Origin: Euglena gracilis
Taxonomy: Eukaryota > Euglenida > Euglenophyceae > Euglenales
Assembly: GCA_039621445.1 (NCBI GenBank)
Contig: CP154957.1
Location: forward strand, 17,058,595-17,122,594
DNA: 64,000 nucleotides
Direction: 5' to 3'
The number at the start of each line of letters is the position of its first letter. Position 1 is the first letter of the stretch. The notes beneath the pieces were generated by a model that worked only from the letters and a program-made list of their open reading frames with translations, was not told the origin of the DNA and did no database searches. Below are positions 55,318-64,000 of this stretch, in pieces. A program made the position numbers and the translations under genes.

Positions 55318-55603
55318 AGGCAGCCACGTATGCGAATAATTGTTGGCTCAAACCCAATACGTCTTCAGGGGCTCCTTGTAAGGTGCAGTGCAGCGCTGCC
55401 AAGATACGCAGTATGTTCAAGAACTTCTGCTGGACTGCACGCAGGGTGCGGTCATACCCACTCTTACCGTCTTGACGGTGGTTGTTTTCCTCCGCTTTGG
55501 GCTTCAGGGTCTTCCAGGTGGGTATCTGTTCCAGCAAACTTCGTACGTCCAATCGTAAGTCCCCAGACTGTACCTGTGTCCATATCCTGTCCAGGTCCCC
55601 CGG
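55004..55603 (-). pseudogene. M gag, C-terminal part (left of the P insertion)
   Basis: The minus-strand frame runs from the P boundary (PGDLDRIWTQVQSGDLRLDV) through RTLRAVQQKFLNILRILAAL and LSQQLFAYVAACEGDIVKER to a basic Gly/Lys tail (RSGPKGKGKSKGGKWFAQHL) ending at 55004. It overlaps the start of pol in another frame. The helical middle and basic tail suggest an RNA-binding gag protein. It continues in phase with the frame on the other side of P. Confidence 0.8.
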
Positions 55604-55728
55604 GACACCTCGGGCTCCGCACTTTGCCCTTGTGAGGCCATGCCTTGCTCGCCGGCGGTGTTGTTTGGACTGTGACGCGTTGGGTTAGGAGTCCCTGCTT
55701 AATGCCTTTTTTCGCCGGAGTTGGCTGA
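55604..55728. repeat. P left terminal repeat
   Basis: GACACCTCGGGCTCCGCACT at the outer end is the inverse of 59778-59797. CTTGTGAGGCCATGCCTTGC onward is the inverse of the right terminal repeat, including GACGCGTTGGGTTAGGAGTC. Confidence 0.93.
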
Positions 55729-55882
55729 TTCCTAATTTGCCCTTCGACAACCCAGAAGAAAGGAACTTCAATTCAAGAAGCTTGACAATTGAATATCAAA
55801 GAGTTGAATCAATCGAATTATCCAGAAAGTGAGACTCGTGGAGAATATCAAATCCAATTTTGTTGACACATTCAAGATTTCA

Positions 55883-56980
55883 ATGAGAAATGCAATTGAC
55901 AACACAAAGAAGAGCGTTGCTGAACAACAAGAACTTCCTGCAGCCACAGCTGGACGACCTGACGGCGCAGTGCAACCGTGGCGAACCGTGGCTGTCCCTT
56001 CCCCCCCAGAAAAAGTTTTTAAAAACCCACCCAGGGACAGCCACGGAAGCTGGCAGACAGTGGTCAGAACCCGAAGGACACCAAAGCCAAGGCAGCTGTC
56101 AGGCCACAACGGCAAGGGCCATGGAGGCCCGTATCCCATTTACACCAATACCTTGTTCAAGCTGGGCCATGGAGGCCAGAACAGCAAGCTGGGCCATGGC
56201 GACCAAAACAGCAAAGGCCATGGTGGCCGATGGAACAAAGGCCAGGGCGGCCAGCAATACCAAGGCCAGGGTGGCCAACAATACCAAAGCCATGGTGGCA
56301 GATTCCACAACAAGATGCCCAGTGGCAGGGGCAGGACAGGTCCACAACACCCCCCCAATCATTTCTTCATCACAAACCCCATCAGGGGAAAAGGATTGGC
56401 CCCCAGAGGCCCCCCAAGATTTTCAATGGGCATGGCGCCCAAGAACAAAGAGAAGTCAATGGGGACATCAAAAAGGCCAGTGGGGCCAGAATTATCATCA
56501 AGGCCACTGGGGCCATTATCATTCTTATTGCCATTGGGCCCAACACCATCCTCAACAACAACAAATTCAAGGCCACTGGGGCCATCAATTATCAGAAGGG
56601 GAAAAACCCCAGAAGCTAAAAGGCTGTCCCCCAGCAGGGGGTTTAAATGTACGGTGGCAGCCCCAGGAGGATGCCCCCAAAGGGGCAGTGGAGGACAAGG
56701 GGGCAACCCCCCCTCAAAATTCTTTGTCAATGCCCATGGCAGGGGCAAACCAAAACAAGGGGGAGACCCAAAATGGGGCCCCTATGGTATGTCATTTGAC
56801 AACACCAACAACAAAGTGGAGGATCAGAGAGTCTGTGAGCAGAGCATGCACACCCCCCCAGCCACCTTCAGAGAATACTCAATCCCTAGTGGCACCAGGG
56901 GTGCAATGTCCAACACCCCCCACCCAGCACCCAGAAAATCATCTAGTTGGGAAAATACATTCCATGGAGGAAAAATGGGG
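55883..56980 (+). CDS. P gag-like frame (Gly/His/Gln-rich)
   Basis: ATG at 55883 (MRNAIDNTKKSVAEQQELPA) follows the left terminal repeat by about 155 bp. The protein is basic and low-complexity, with GHGGQNSK / GQGGQQYQ repeats (about 56160-56290) and Pro-rich blocks, compatible with RNA binding. The frame never meets a stop until 58918; beyond about 56980 it overlaps the RT frame and then, after the pol frameshift, coincides with RNase H and methyltransferase. The true gag end is therefore unclear. I do not see the helical gag domain of M here, so P either has a different gag or has lost that part. Confidence 0.5.
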
Positions 56981-58918
56981 AGACACCCCCCTGCACCAAA
57001 GACTTCAAAAAAGTCTAAAATGGTGGACAAAAAATGCCCCCCCAGCAACATGTCAACTGATAAAAAATGGAATTCAACCCCCCTGGGTGAATCCCCCAAA
57101 ATTGTCCACCCACCCAAAACCCAGGGCCAACCTGGACCTGAACCAGGCAGAAAACATTCTGCTGGATTACGAAAAAACTGGGGCAGTGAAACGAGTTTGG
57201 GATTCAAAAACCCAGCATTTGATCCCATGGTTTTTAATTTCAAAACCAGAAGGGGGAACAACCAAGTGGAGAATGATCAGCGACTGCAGAGAAATAAATC
57301 AGCAGTTTCAAGTAAAACCTTTCAGGCTGGATCATATCCAGCACATTTTTCCAGTTTTGGAAAAAGGCAACTGGGCAGCAAAAATAGACCTGAAGGATGC
57401 CTATTTTCATATTCCAGTAAGTCCAGGCCTAAGGCCTTTTTTAAGGCATCAGGTGGGGGGGCAGACCTGGGAATTCCAAACAGGCTGCTTCGGGCTAAAT
57501 GTAATGCCCCAAATTTTTATGTCAGTCATGAAAACGTTCGAAAAGCTGTGGAGAAAAAGGGGCATCCAGGTCTTTATTTACCTGGACGACATTTTGCTGG
57601 TGGCCCCCACCCAAAACACATTGCAAAATCACCTCAACAGAGTTGTCAAAGATTTGCTGGATTCTGGGTTCAAAATCAATGTGAAAAAGTCCACCCTCCA
57701 GCCCACCCAAGTGGTAACCCATCTGGGTTTTCAACTGAACTTCCAAGAAGGAAAGCTACAGGTGCCCCCCCAGAAAGTCAAAACCATAAAAAAGGAGCTG
57801 GGAAAAATCGTGAAAAAAGATTACATGTCAAAAAGGCAGTTGGCTGCCATTTTGGGCCAAATAAGATGCAATCTAATGGCCCTGCCCTTTTTAAGGGCTT
57901 TTACAGACACCTGGCAAATTTTTTGGTGGCAAAGTCCACAGCCCCCTGGGACTCAAAACACCCCATTTCTCAGGAAATCAAGGCCCAATTAAGGGAAATA
58001 AAAATTCTGCTGGACACCTGGGGGGGCAGACCCTTCCCCCAAAATGCAACCAGAATGTTGCACTCAGACAGCAGCACCCATGCCTGGGGGGGGCTAGACA
58101 TCCACACAGGAGAAATTGTGCAGGAATTTTGGAGAAAAGACTCCATTTTGCACATCAATGTAAAGGAGCTCAGCGCAGCAATCAGCACTGTGAAAAGTTT
58201 GAGCAAACCTGGAGAAACCGTTTCCTTGTCAGTGGACAACCAGGTAATTTATTTTTACCTAACAAAAGGTGGGGGCAGAAAGGACCCCTTCAACACAATG
58301 CTAAGACCATTTTTCAAGTGGTGCATGGAGCACCAAGTAAACCTCCAAGTCAACTGGGTGCCTTCAAAGGAATGCCTAGCAGACCCCATCAGCAGGTGGG
58401 AAATGGACAGGGGGGATTATTCTTTAGACCCCCAACTTTTTCAATGGCTGAGACAGCAGTTCAAAGATTTCATAAATTTGGAAACAGATTTATTTGCCTC
58501 CCCAGGCAACAAAAAACTGCCCAAATTTGTGGCCAGGTGGCCCCATTGGGAAGCCACAGCAGTAAATGCATTACAATGTCCACTGGACAGCATGGGGGAT
58601 CTTTATGCAAACCCCCCCTGGTCAATAATTCAAAAATTTTTACCCAGGTTGAAAATGTTTCCACAGACCAAAGTTTTGATGGTCACCCCCTACTGGGATT
58701 CAGCCACGTGGTGGCCCCAATTAATAAAAATGAAAGTGCCAGGGACCCCCTGCCTGAAAATCACCCCCTACAAGGGCATGTTCACCAACTGCAGGGGGGA
58801 GCAAATGCCACCCCCCAGGTGGCCCCTCCTTTGCATGATTTGCTCAGGCAAATTTTGGAGGGGAAACAAATTCAAGTTAAAACCATTGAAGATTTCCTGG
58901 GGAGAAACCCCAGTTTAA
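56980..58918 (+). pseudogene. P pol: reverse transcriptase - RNase H - Dam-like methyltransferase
   Basis: The RT frame (open from 55890 to 57992) has WWTKNAPPATCQLIKNGIQP, NILLDYEKTGAVKRV, LIPWFLISKPEGG, MISDCREINQQF, KIDLKDAYFHIPVS, CFGLNVMPQIFMSV, catalytic VFIYLDDILLV near 57578, and LGFQLNFQEGKLQV. Near 57925 a one-base shift moves to the next frame. RNase H follows (LHSDSSTHAWGGLDIHTG, INVKELSAAISTVKSL, SLSVDNQVIYFYL, ADPISRW), then the methyltransferase (TDLFASPGNKKLPKFVARW, DLYANPPWSIIQKFL with catalytic NPPW, TPYWDSATWWPQL). It ends at 58918. All domains match M in order. Only the frameshift prevents a full polyprotein. Confidence 0.93.
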
Positions 58919-59888
58919 AGCGTTATCAGAGTGCCTTTGCACTTCTGTGGGTAATTTTGGAACAAATGGGGGTGCCCCCCCCTGAAGCCACCACTGACCA
59001 AGTGGCTGACGCTTTAATACAATTATTCCAATTTTCAAAGGCCCAAGCCCGTAATGCCTATAGTGCAATGCTTTTGATTCCTGGGTTTGGTGGGCTGAGA
59101 TTCCACACTCTGTTGACCCCCTACAAGAGGCTTTGGAACCAAAACTTGGAGAAGTATGGGGCATTTTGGGATCCCCTCCCAATCCTCCTGGGCTGGCAAA
59201 GGCGCCTATGCCCACTGATATTTGTACATTGCGTACACAATTGATTTTTTGTTCACGCATCCTCTGTTTATACCGATCCTCAGATTTGGCACAAGTCAAA
59301 CAAACCACCAGTGTGTTGGGTAGGGCACCCTACATCAAGATTAAGCGTAAAGGGCAAAAATTCCATAAATGGGAAAGGGTGGTGTCCATTCCCCAATGTC
59401 CCCAAATAAGCCCATTTCATTTAATGATGTGCTATGTGGCTGCTACACGTTTATTCGTCAGACCTGGGGGCCCCCTTCTGATTTCATTAAAACCCCCCTT
59501 CAGGGCCATAAGTGCAGACACTGTTGCTTCTATCACAAAAGATTTTTTGGCCAAGCATGGGGTGACCCCCCAGGTGTGGGGGGCCCACTCCACCAGAGGA
59601 GCAGGGGTTGGTTTACTCAAAAAATTGGGCCTTTCTGCCCAAGAAGTTTGCGAAATTGGCCAATGGAAGGGAGTGGAGGCTTTTACAGCCCATTATCAAA
59701 GACTTGGCGCCCAAGGTGCCTTAGAAAATGCCCTGGCCCCCCTGATTTCAGTGCACAATCTGGCCTCACAAGGGCAAAGTGCGGAGCCCGAGGTGTCTCG
59801 TACTCCCTCGAGTGAAAACGACAAGGGAGGAAGGGACACCGAGGGCGAAGCACAAAGACCTTGTGAGCCCGACCCCCCCCACCCGTAA
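58800..59888 (+). pseudogene. P tyrosine recombinase
   Basis: The N-terminal part lies in a frame open from 58129, overlapping pol: LHDLLRQILEGKQIQVKTIE, RYQSAFALLWVILEQMGV, KAQARNAYSAMLLIPGFGGL, TPYKRLWNQNLEKYGAFWDP. A one-base shift near 59175 leads to ICTLRTQLIFCSRILCLYRS (first catalytic Arg), RPGGPLLISLKPPF, HxxR at WGAHSTRGAGV, and the Tyr in AFTAHYQRLG. The tail SAEPEVSRTPSSENDKGGRD is encoded by the internal complementary region. It would recombine the circular cDNA into the target. It stops at 59888. Confidence 0.92.
59762..59868. repeat. P internal complementary region
   Basis: The first half (GGCCTCACAAGGGCAAAGTG...) mirrors the left end. The second half (CTCGAGTGAAAACGACAAGG...) mirrors the right end. 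Between them lies GTCTCGTACTC (59795-59805), the core seen in other DIRS copies here. It overlaps the recombinase tail codons. Confidence 0.92.
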
Positions 59889-60000
59889 AAGAAAATTTGT
59901 CTTCAAAAGCCCTCGGTCAGAGAGTGGGGGCCAGGGGGGGGAGAGGGGGGGGACACCCCCCAGGGGCAAGAAGCCACGTCGCCCAGTCGGAGCAGCATCG

Positions 60001-60151
60001 TCAGCCAACTCCGGCGAGGCGGCACTAAGCAGGGACTCCTAACCCAACGCGTCACAGTCCAAACAACACCGCCGGCGAGCAAGGCATGGCCTCACAAGGT
60101 CTTTGTGCTTCGCCCTCGGTGTCCCTTCCTCCCTTGTCGTTTTCACTCGAG
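60001..60151. repeat. P right terminal repeat
   Basis: TCAGCCAACTCCGGCG to CCTCACAAG (60001-60099) is the inverse of 55629-55728. The outer part ending TTTCACTCGAG (60151) is the inverse of 59807-59868. Confidence 0.93.
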
Positions 60152-60670
60152 GTACGACAGTGCCTCCTCGGGCGTCTGCCAGGGGAAGTCCTGGGCTTCC
60201 TCCGCCGCGCGCGCTGCCTCCTCGTCGCGATCCATCTCCGCCGTCGTCGTCGTCGTCGCCGTCGTCCACTTCTCGTACAGCTTGAAGGCCACGTCCGACG
60301 CCTTGTCGCTTAGCTCCAATGACGGTATCGAGACGTTCTTCGTGAGTGCCAAGCTGTAGAGGTAAGCCGCCAGATATGGTTGTAGGGTAGACTCCACCAT
60401 AGCCACTCCAGTGAGCTGCCGTACAGCAAGGGCACAGCGGGTTGTATCCCACCCTGCTCCAGTCCACTTCTGACCTGAACCAATCGTGGCCATCACGGCG
60501 GTAGCGTCGGCATCTCGCAAGAAGGCTGTTGTCAGCGATTCTTGTAAGAAAATGTTGCTCCACGCCGCTTCGAAGGCCTCTTTGTCGGTCTCGTCTTGCA
60601 GGTGCGAAATTTGCATGATCAGCTTAATTACTTTGGTTGCAGCTCCGTGCCAAAAGGACGTTATGATCCG
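60152..60670 (-). pseudogene. M gag, N-terminal part (right of the P insertion)
   Basis: The minus-strand frame probably starts at MQISHLQDETDKEAFEAAWS and goes through VMATIGSGQKWTGAGWDTTR and LELSDKASDVAFKLYEKWTT to QTPEEALSY, where P begins. If P is removed (55604-60151) the codon phase is kept exactly and no residues are duplicated. Upstream codons (MCFLVLVVVF...) fall in the terminal repeat and are probably not used. No gag family is recognised by sequence; the assignment is from position. Confidence 0.75.
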
Positions 60671-60786
60671 CCTACTCCGGCAAAGAAAAGCAGTAAGAAA
60701 CACCACAACCAACACCAAAAAACACAAACAACAGCCGGAAAGAAGAGCAGGACCTCACTGGGGTCTTGTGCGGAGCCGGAGCTGTC
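60671..60786. repeat. M terminal repeat at the gag end
   Basis: The inner part (GCAGTAAGAAACACCACAAC onward to 60760) is the inverse of 51710-51798. The outer 26 bp (to GCTGTC at 60786) is the inverse of the second half of the internal complementary region. Confidence 0.9.
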
Positions 60787-61149
60787 GGTACTTTGGGCCC
60801 TGCCACTGGCATCCTCTGGGTGTCAGGTGTCCCATTTTCGTCGGTTCTCTGGCCCCAATGCCGGCGGGGTTTCCACACATTCCCCTTCATCCTTATCCGC
60901 AAAGAGTTGGCCCCCCGAAATCTTGGGTGAGGGGTTTTGGCACACCGCCAAAACCTAGAACACACTCACCAAGCTCTCGCACACCTCGTTGTTTGATAAC
61001 GCCAGTTTTTTGTACAACAGTGCGCCACCTCCTGTGCTGTGAGTTTTCGGACAGGGATTTCTGATTTTTCAAAATTGAATGAACACAAGCTGATCAGGCT
61101 TGTGTGATCTGATGACGCAGTTGGTGGTGTAATTCAGCTCCGTGCCCGC
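60787..61149. other. Flank of M, no gene recognised
   Basis: Target-side sequence right of M. The first bases after M are GGTACTTTGGG. A short minus-strand open frame (60672-60965) spans the M end and has no motif. Confidence 0.5.
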
Positions 61150-61169
61150 CCTCGGTGTGCCAGTCATTT

Positions 61170-61330
61170 TTTTGGGAAATACCTCTTCTTTTGCCTCGCC
61201 CTCGGGGTCACTTCCTCCCTTGATCTACTTCCCGAGAGTACCTGACCATTCAGGCTCTGCAAACTGGGACCCCTCTTCTAATGATTTCCCAAAGAAGTGT
61301 GAAACTGCTTTGTATCCTCTTGGGCTGGGA
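61170..61330 (-). pseudogene. DIRS remnant D (recombinase tail and internal complementary region)
   Basis: CGCCCTCGGGGTCACTTCCT..GAGTACCTGACCATTCAGGCTCTGC is a diverged version of the A internal complementary region (18107-18190). The minus strand reads FAEPEWSGTLGK, like SAEHEWSGTP of A and CAEPELSRTP of M. Only about 150 bp are recognisable; it is the relic of a further DIRS copy. Confidence 0.65.
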
Positions 61331-61541
61331 TTGCGTTTTAAAAAAAATTAATGCATGATGAAGATAAAGGATGCTCCTGACCCAAAGGTAATCAAAAAGA
61401 GTGTCGTGCGAAGGGGTAAGCTGTTGTTGGCTCTTCCACCGCCCCAAATCAAGTTGTGTGTGTCAGCGCGTCCGTGTCGGTGAGTTCCTGCAGCTCCCAC
61501 ATCACGTTTTCCCGGGCCCGATCCTCGCATACTTCCCTGAC

Positions 61542-61619
61542 AGGGCGTTGCTTGACGACCCCCAAGGGGGGTCCAGCACATTGGCAGGCAAATGTGGGCT
61601 GGCTGGTTGCTGGCTCACC
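61542..61619 (-). repeat. Dispersed repeat, inverted copy of 12580-12667
   Basis: AGGGCGTTGCTTGA, a GACCCCC..GGGGGGTCCAGCA hairpin, GTGGGCTGGCTGG and TGCTGGCTCACC occur as the inverse of the 12.6-kb copy. Confidence 0.6.
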
Positions 61620-61636
61620 TTTCCTGGGAGGGTTAC

Positions 61637-61964
61637 GGTAGGAGGAGGCTCCGTAGGAGGAGGCTCTAGAGCCTCCTCGAACGATGTTCGAGGAGGCTCT
61701 AGAGCCTCCTCCAACATCGTTCGAGGAGGCTCTAGAGCCTACTCGAACGATGTTCGAGGTCGTTCGAGGAGGCTCTAGAGCCTACTCGAACGATGTTCGA
61801 GGTCGTTCGAGGACGTTCGAGGAGGCTCTAGAGCCTCCTCGAACGTGGTTCGAGGAGGCTCTAGAGCCTCCTCGAACGTGGTTCGAGGACGTTCGAGGAG
61901 GCTCTAGAGCCTCCTCGAACGTGGTTCGAGGAGGTTCGAGGAGGCTCTAGAGCCTCCTCCTACG
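61637..61964. repeat. Array of AGGCTCTAGAGCCT palindromes
   Basis: Eight copies of the perfect palindrome GGCTCTAGAGCC, each within GAGGAGG...CCTMCTC, alternate with GTTCGAGGA / TCGAACG words that form a second palindrome (CGAACGATGTTCG). The whole array begins GTAGGAGGAGGCTC and ends GAGCCTCCTCCTAC, so it is itself inverted-repeat bounded. It has no coding role. Confidence 0.9.
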
Positions 61965-62026
61965 TACATACATCTGGGTACCAGGAGACCAGGAAAACAA
62001 TTTTCAAATTGATCTCTCCATCTGTG

Positions 62027-62028
<2 letters not shown>

Positions 62029-62087
<59 letters not shown>
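62029..62087. repeat. (TC)n microsatellite
   Basis: About 59 bp of pure TC repeats directly before the 71-bp satellite. Confidence 0.97.
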
Positions 62088-62090
<3 letters not shown>

Positions 62091-64000
62091 ATCCGCCAAC
62101 CCCTTCTCGGGTGCAAGTCGGGGGTCCCGGTGCAAGTCGACCTAACCCTATCCCTTTCATTAACAAAATAAACCCCTTTTATCCGCCAACCCCTTCTCGG
62201 GTGTAAGTCGACCTAACCCTATCCCTTTCATTAAAAAAATAAACCCCTTTTATCCGCCAACCCCTTCTCGGGTGCAAGTCGACCTAACCCTATCCCTTTC
62301 ATTAACAAAATAAACCCCTTTTATCCGCCAACCCCTTCTCGGGTGCAAGTCGACCTAACCCTATCCCTTTCATTAACAAAATAAACCCCTTTTATCCGCC
62401 AACCCCTTCTCGGGTGCAAGTCGACCTAACCCTATCCCTTTCATTAACAAAATAAACCCCTTTTATCTGCCAACCCCTTCTCGGGTGCAAGTCGACCTAA
62501 CCCTATCCCTTTCATTAACAAAATAAACCCCTTTCATCCGCCAACCCCTTCTCGGGTGCAAGTCGACCTAACCCTATCCCTTTCATTAACAAAATAAACC
62601 CCTTTTATCCGCCAACCCCTTTTATCCGCCAACCCCTTCTCGGGTGCAAGTCGACCTAACCCTATCCCTTTCATTAACGAAATAAACCCCTTTTATCCGC
62701 CAACCCCTTTTATCCGCCAACCCCTTCTCAGGTGCAAGTCGACCTAACCCTATCCCTTTCATTAACAAAATAAACCCCTTTTATCTGCCAACCCCTTCTC
62801 GGGTGCAAGTCGACCTAACCCTATCACTTTCATTAACAAAATAAACCGCTTTTATGCCAACCCCTTCTCGGGTGCAAGTCGACCTAACCCTATCCCTTTC
62901 ATTAACAAAATAAACCACTTTTATCCGCCAACCCCTTCTCGGGTGCAAGTCGACCTAACCCTATCCCTTTCATTAACAAAATAAACCCCTTTTATCCGCC
63001 AACCCCTTTTATCCGCCAACCCCTTCTCGGGTGCAAGTCGACCTAACCCTATCCCTTTCATTAACAAAATAAACCCCTTTTATCCGCCAACCCCTTCTCG
63101 GGTGCAAGTCGACCTAACCCTATCCCTTTCATTAACAAAATAAACCCCTTTTATCCGCCAACCCCTTCTCGGGTGCAAGTCGACCTAACCCTATCCTTTT
63201 AATTACAAAATAAACCCCTTTATCCGCCAACCCCTTCTCGGGTGCAAGTCGACCTAACCCTATCCCTTTCATTAACAAAATAAACCCCTTTTATCCGCCA
63301 ACCCCTTCTCGGGTGCAAGTCGACCTAACCCTATCCCTTTCATTAACAAAATAAACCCCTTTTATCCGCCAACCCTTTTATCCGCCAACCCCTTCTCGGG
63401 TGCAAGTCGACCTAACCCTATCCCTTTCATTAACAAAATAAACCCCTTTTATCCGCCAACCCCTTCTCAGGTGCAAGTCGACCTAACCCTATCCCTTTCA
63501 TTAACAAAATAAACCCCTTTTATCTGCCAACCCCTTCTCGGGTGCAAGTCGACCTAACCCTATCCCTTTCATTAACAAAATAAACCCCTTTTATCCGCCA
63601 ACCCCTTCTCGGGTGCAAATCGACCTAACCCTATCCCTTTCATTAACAAAATAAACCCCTTTTATCTGCCAACCCCTTCTCAGGTGCAAGTCGACCTAAC
63701 CCTATCCCTTTCATTAACAAAATAAACCCCTTTTATCCGCCAACCCCTTCTCGGGTGCAAGTCGACCTAACCCTATCCCTTTCATTAACAAAATAAACCC
63801 CTTTTATCTGCCAACCCCTTCTCGGGTGCAAGTCGACCTAACCCTATCCCTTTCATTAACAAAATAAACCCCTTTTATCTGCCAACCCCTTCTCGGGTGC
63901 AAGTCGACCTAACCCTATCCCTTTCATTAACAAAATAAACCCCTTTTATCCGCCAACCCCTTTTATCCGCCAACCCCTTCTCGGGTGCAAGTCGACCTAA
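62088..64000 (+). repeat. 71-bp satellite array, about 26 units, open at the window edge
   Basis: The unit reads TTTTATCCGCCAACCCCTTC, TCGGGTGCAAGTCGACCTAA, CCCTATCCCTTTCATTAACA, AAATAAACCCC (71 bp). The first copy is variant, with an inserted GGGGTCCCGGTGCAAGTCG. Several units carry an extra 17-bp TTTTATCCGCCAACCCC. Units are nearly identical. CCTAACCCTA in each resembles the TTAGGG-type telomere repeat read as CCCTAA. The array continues past 64000. Confidence 0.95.

Larger units (their letters stand above)
55604..60151 (+). mobile_element. DIRS-type retrotransposon P, nested in M gag
   Basis: A 4548-bp plus-strand element. Inverted terminal repeats lie at 55629-55728 and 60001-60099 (about 100 bp), with unique outer extensions at 55604-55628 and 60100-60151. 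The internal complementary region at 59762-59868 carries the inverse of both outer ends. Order: gag-like frame, RT-RNase H-methyltransferase, tyrosine recombinase. It lies in M's gag without target duplication. Frameshifts at about 57925 (pol) and about 59175 (recombinase) are the only obvious lesions, so it is younger than M, A and B. Confidence 0.94.
51650..60786 (-). mobile_element. DIRS-type retrotransposon M, split by element P
   Basis: A minus-strand element with gag, pol (RT-RNase H-methyltransferase) and tyrosine recombinase. Its inverted terminal repeats (51710-51798 and 60671-60760, near-identical over ~70 bp) have unique outer extensions (51650-51709 and 60761-60786). An internal complementary region at 51937-52040 joins the inverse of both extensions, the hallmark of DIRS1-like elements. 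Removing P leaves about 4.59 kb, nearly the size of P. There is no target duplication, as expected for recombinase-mediated insertion. One TAG in RT and a frameshift in the recombinase disable it. Confidence 0.92.

Noticed and set aside
62088-64000. CRISPR-like array of regular repeats
   Set aside because: Units are contiguous 71-bp copies with no unique spacers, in a eukaryotic context. It is a satellite.

Overview
The window reads as nuclear DNA of a repeat-rich eukaryote, probably an alga or other protist with a large genome; I cannot place it taxonomically from sequence alone. Support comes from Ty3/gypsy LTR elements with chromodomains, DIRS-type tyrosine-recombinase retrotransposons, long microsatellites, and AG|GTAAGT-like splice donors. 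There is no prokaryotic gene organisation, and I see no rRNA or tRNA gene and no recognisable host housekeeping gene.

Layout. 1-17.8 kb is non-coding and GC-rich with many G/C homopolymer runs. It holds small TIR-bearing elements (251-484, 13191-13338), a ~265-bp inverted repeat pair (5.2 and 8.9 kb), a 19-bp hairpin minisatellite (6.04-6.65 kb), a ~444-bp (CA)n tract and other simple repeats. 17.8-23.8 kb holds two decayed DIRS elements: A on the minus strand (recombinase end only) and B on the plus strand (gag, RT, RNase H, methyltransferase). B is interrupted by a TA-flanked 1.5-kb TIR element. 23.8-51.4 kb is a head-to-tail duplication of an unrecognised ~4.5-kb segment X. Copy X1 contains plus-strand Ty3/gypsy element G1 (27549-34608, 207-bp LTRs, 5-bp duplication). 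Copy X2 contains minus-strand Ty3/gypsy element G2 (38790-50057, ~512-bp LTRs). Each copy shows the empty site of the element in the other. G2 carries a cytosine-C5 DNA methyltransferase region between gag and protease and is itself interrupted by a 1.2-kb palindrome-rich element. G1 carries a Dam-like methyltransferase remnant in antisense.

51.65-60.79 kb is a minus-strand DIRS element (M) whose gag gene is split by a complete plus-strand DIRS element (P, 55604-60151). Both keep inverted terminal repeats and an internal complementary region that overlaps the 3' end of the recombinase gene. A small remnant of a fifth DIRS copy (D) lies at 61.2 kb. The window ends with a palindrome array (GGCTCTAGAGCC), a (CT)n tract and at least 1.9 kb of a 71-bp satellite containing CCTAACCCTA, which runs off the edge.

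All the large elements have frameshifts or stop codons, so none looks intact. The value of the window is in its nesting order, the DIRS junction structure, and the two different DNA-methyltransferase domains linked to retrotransposons.
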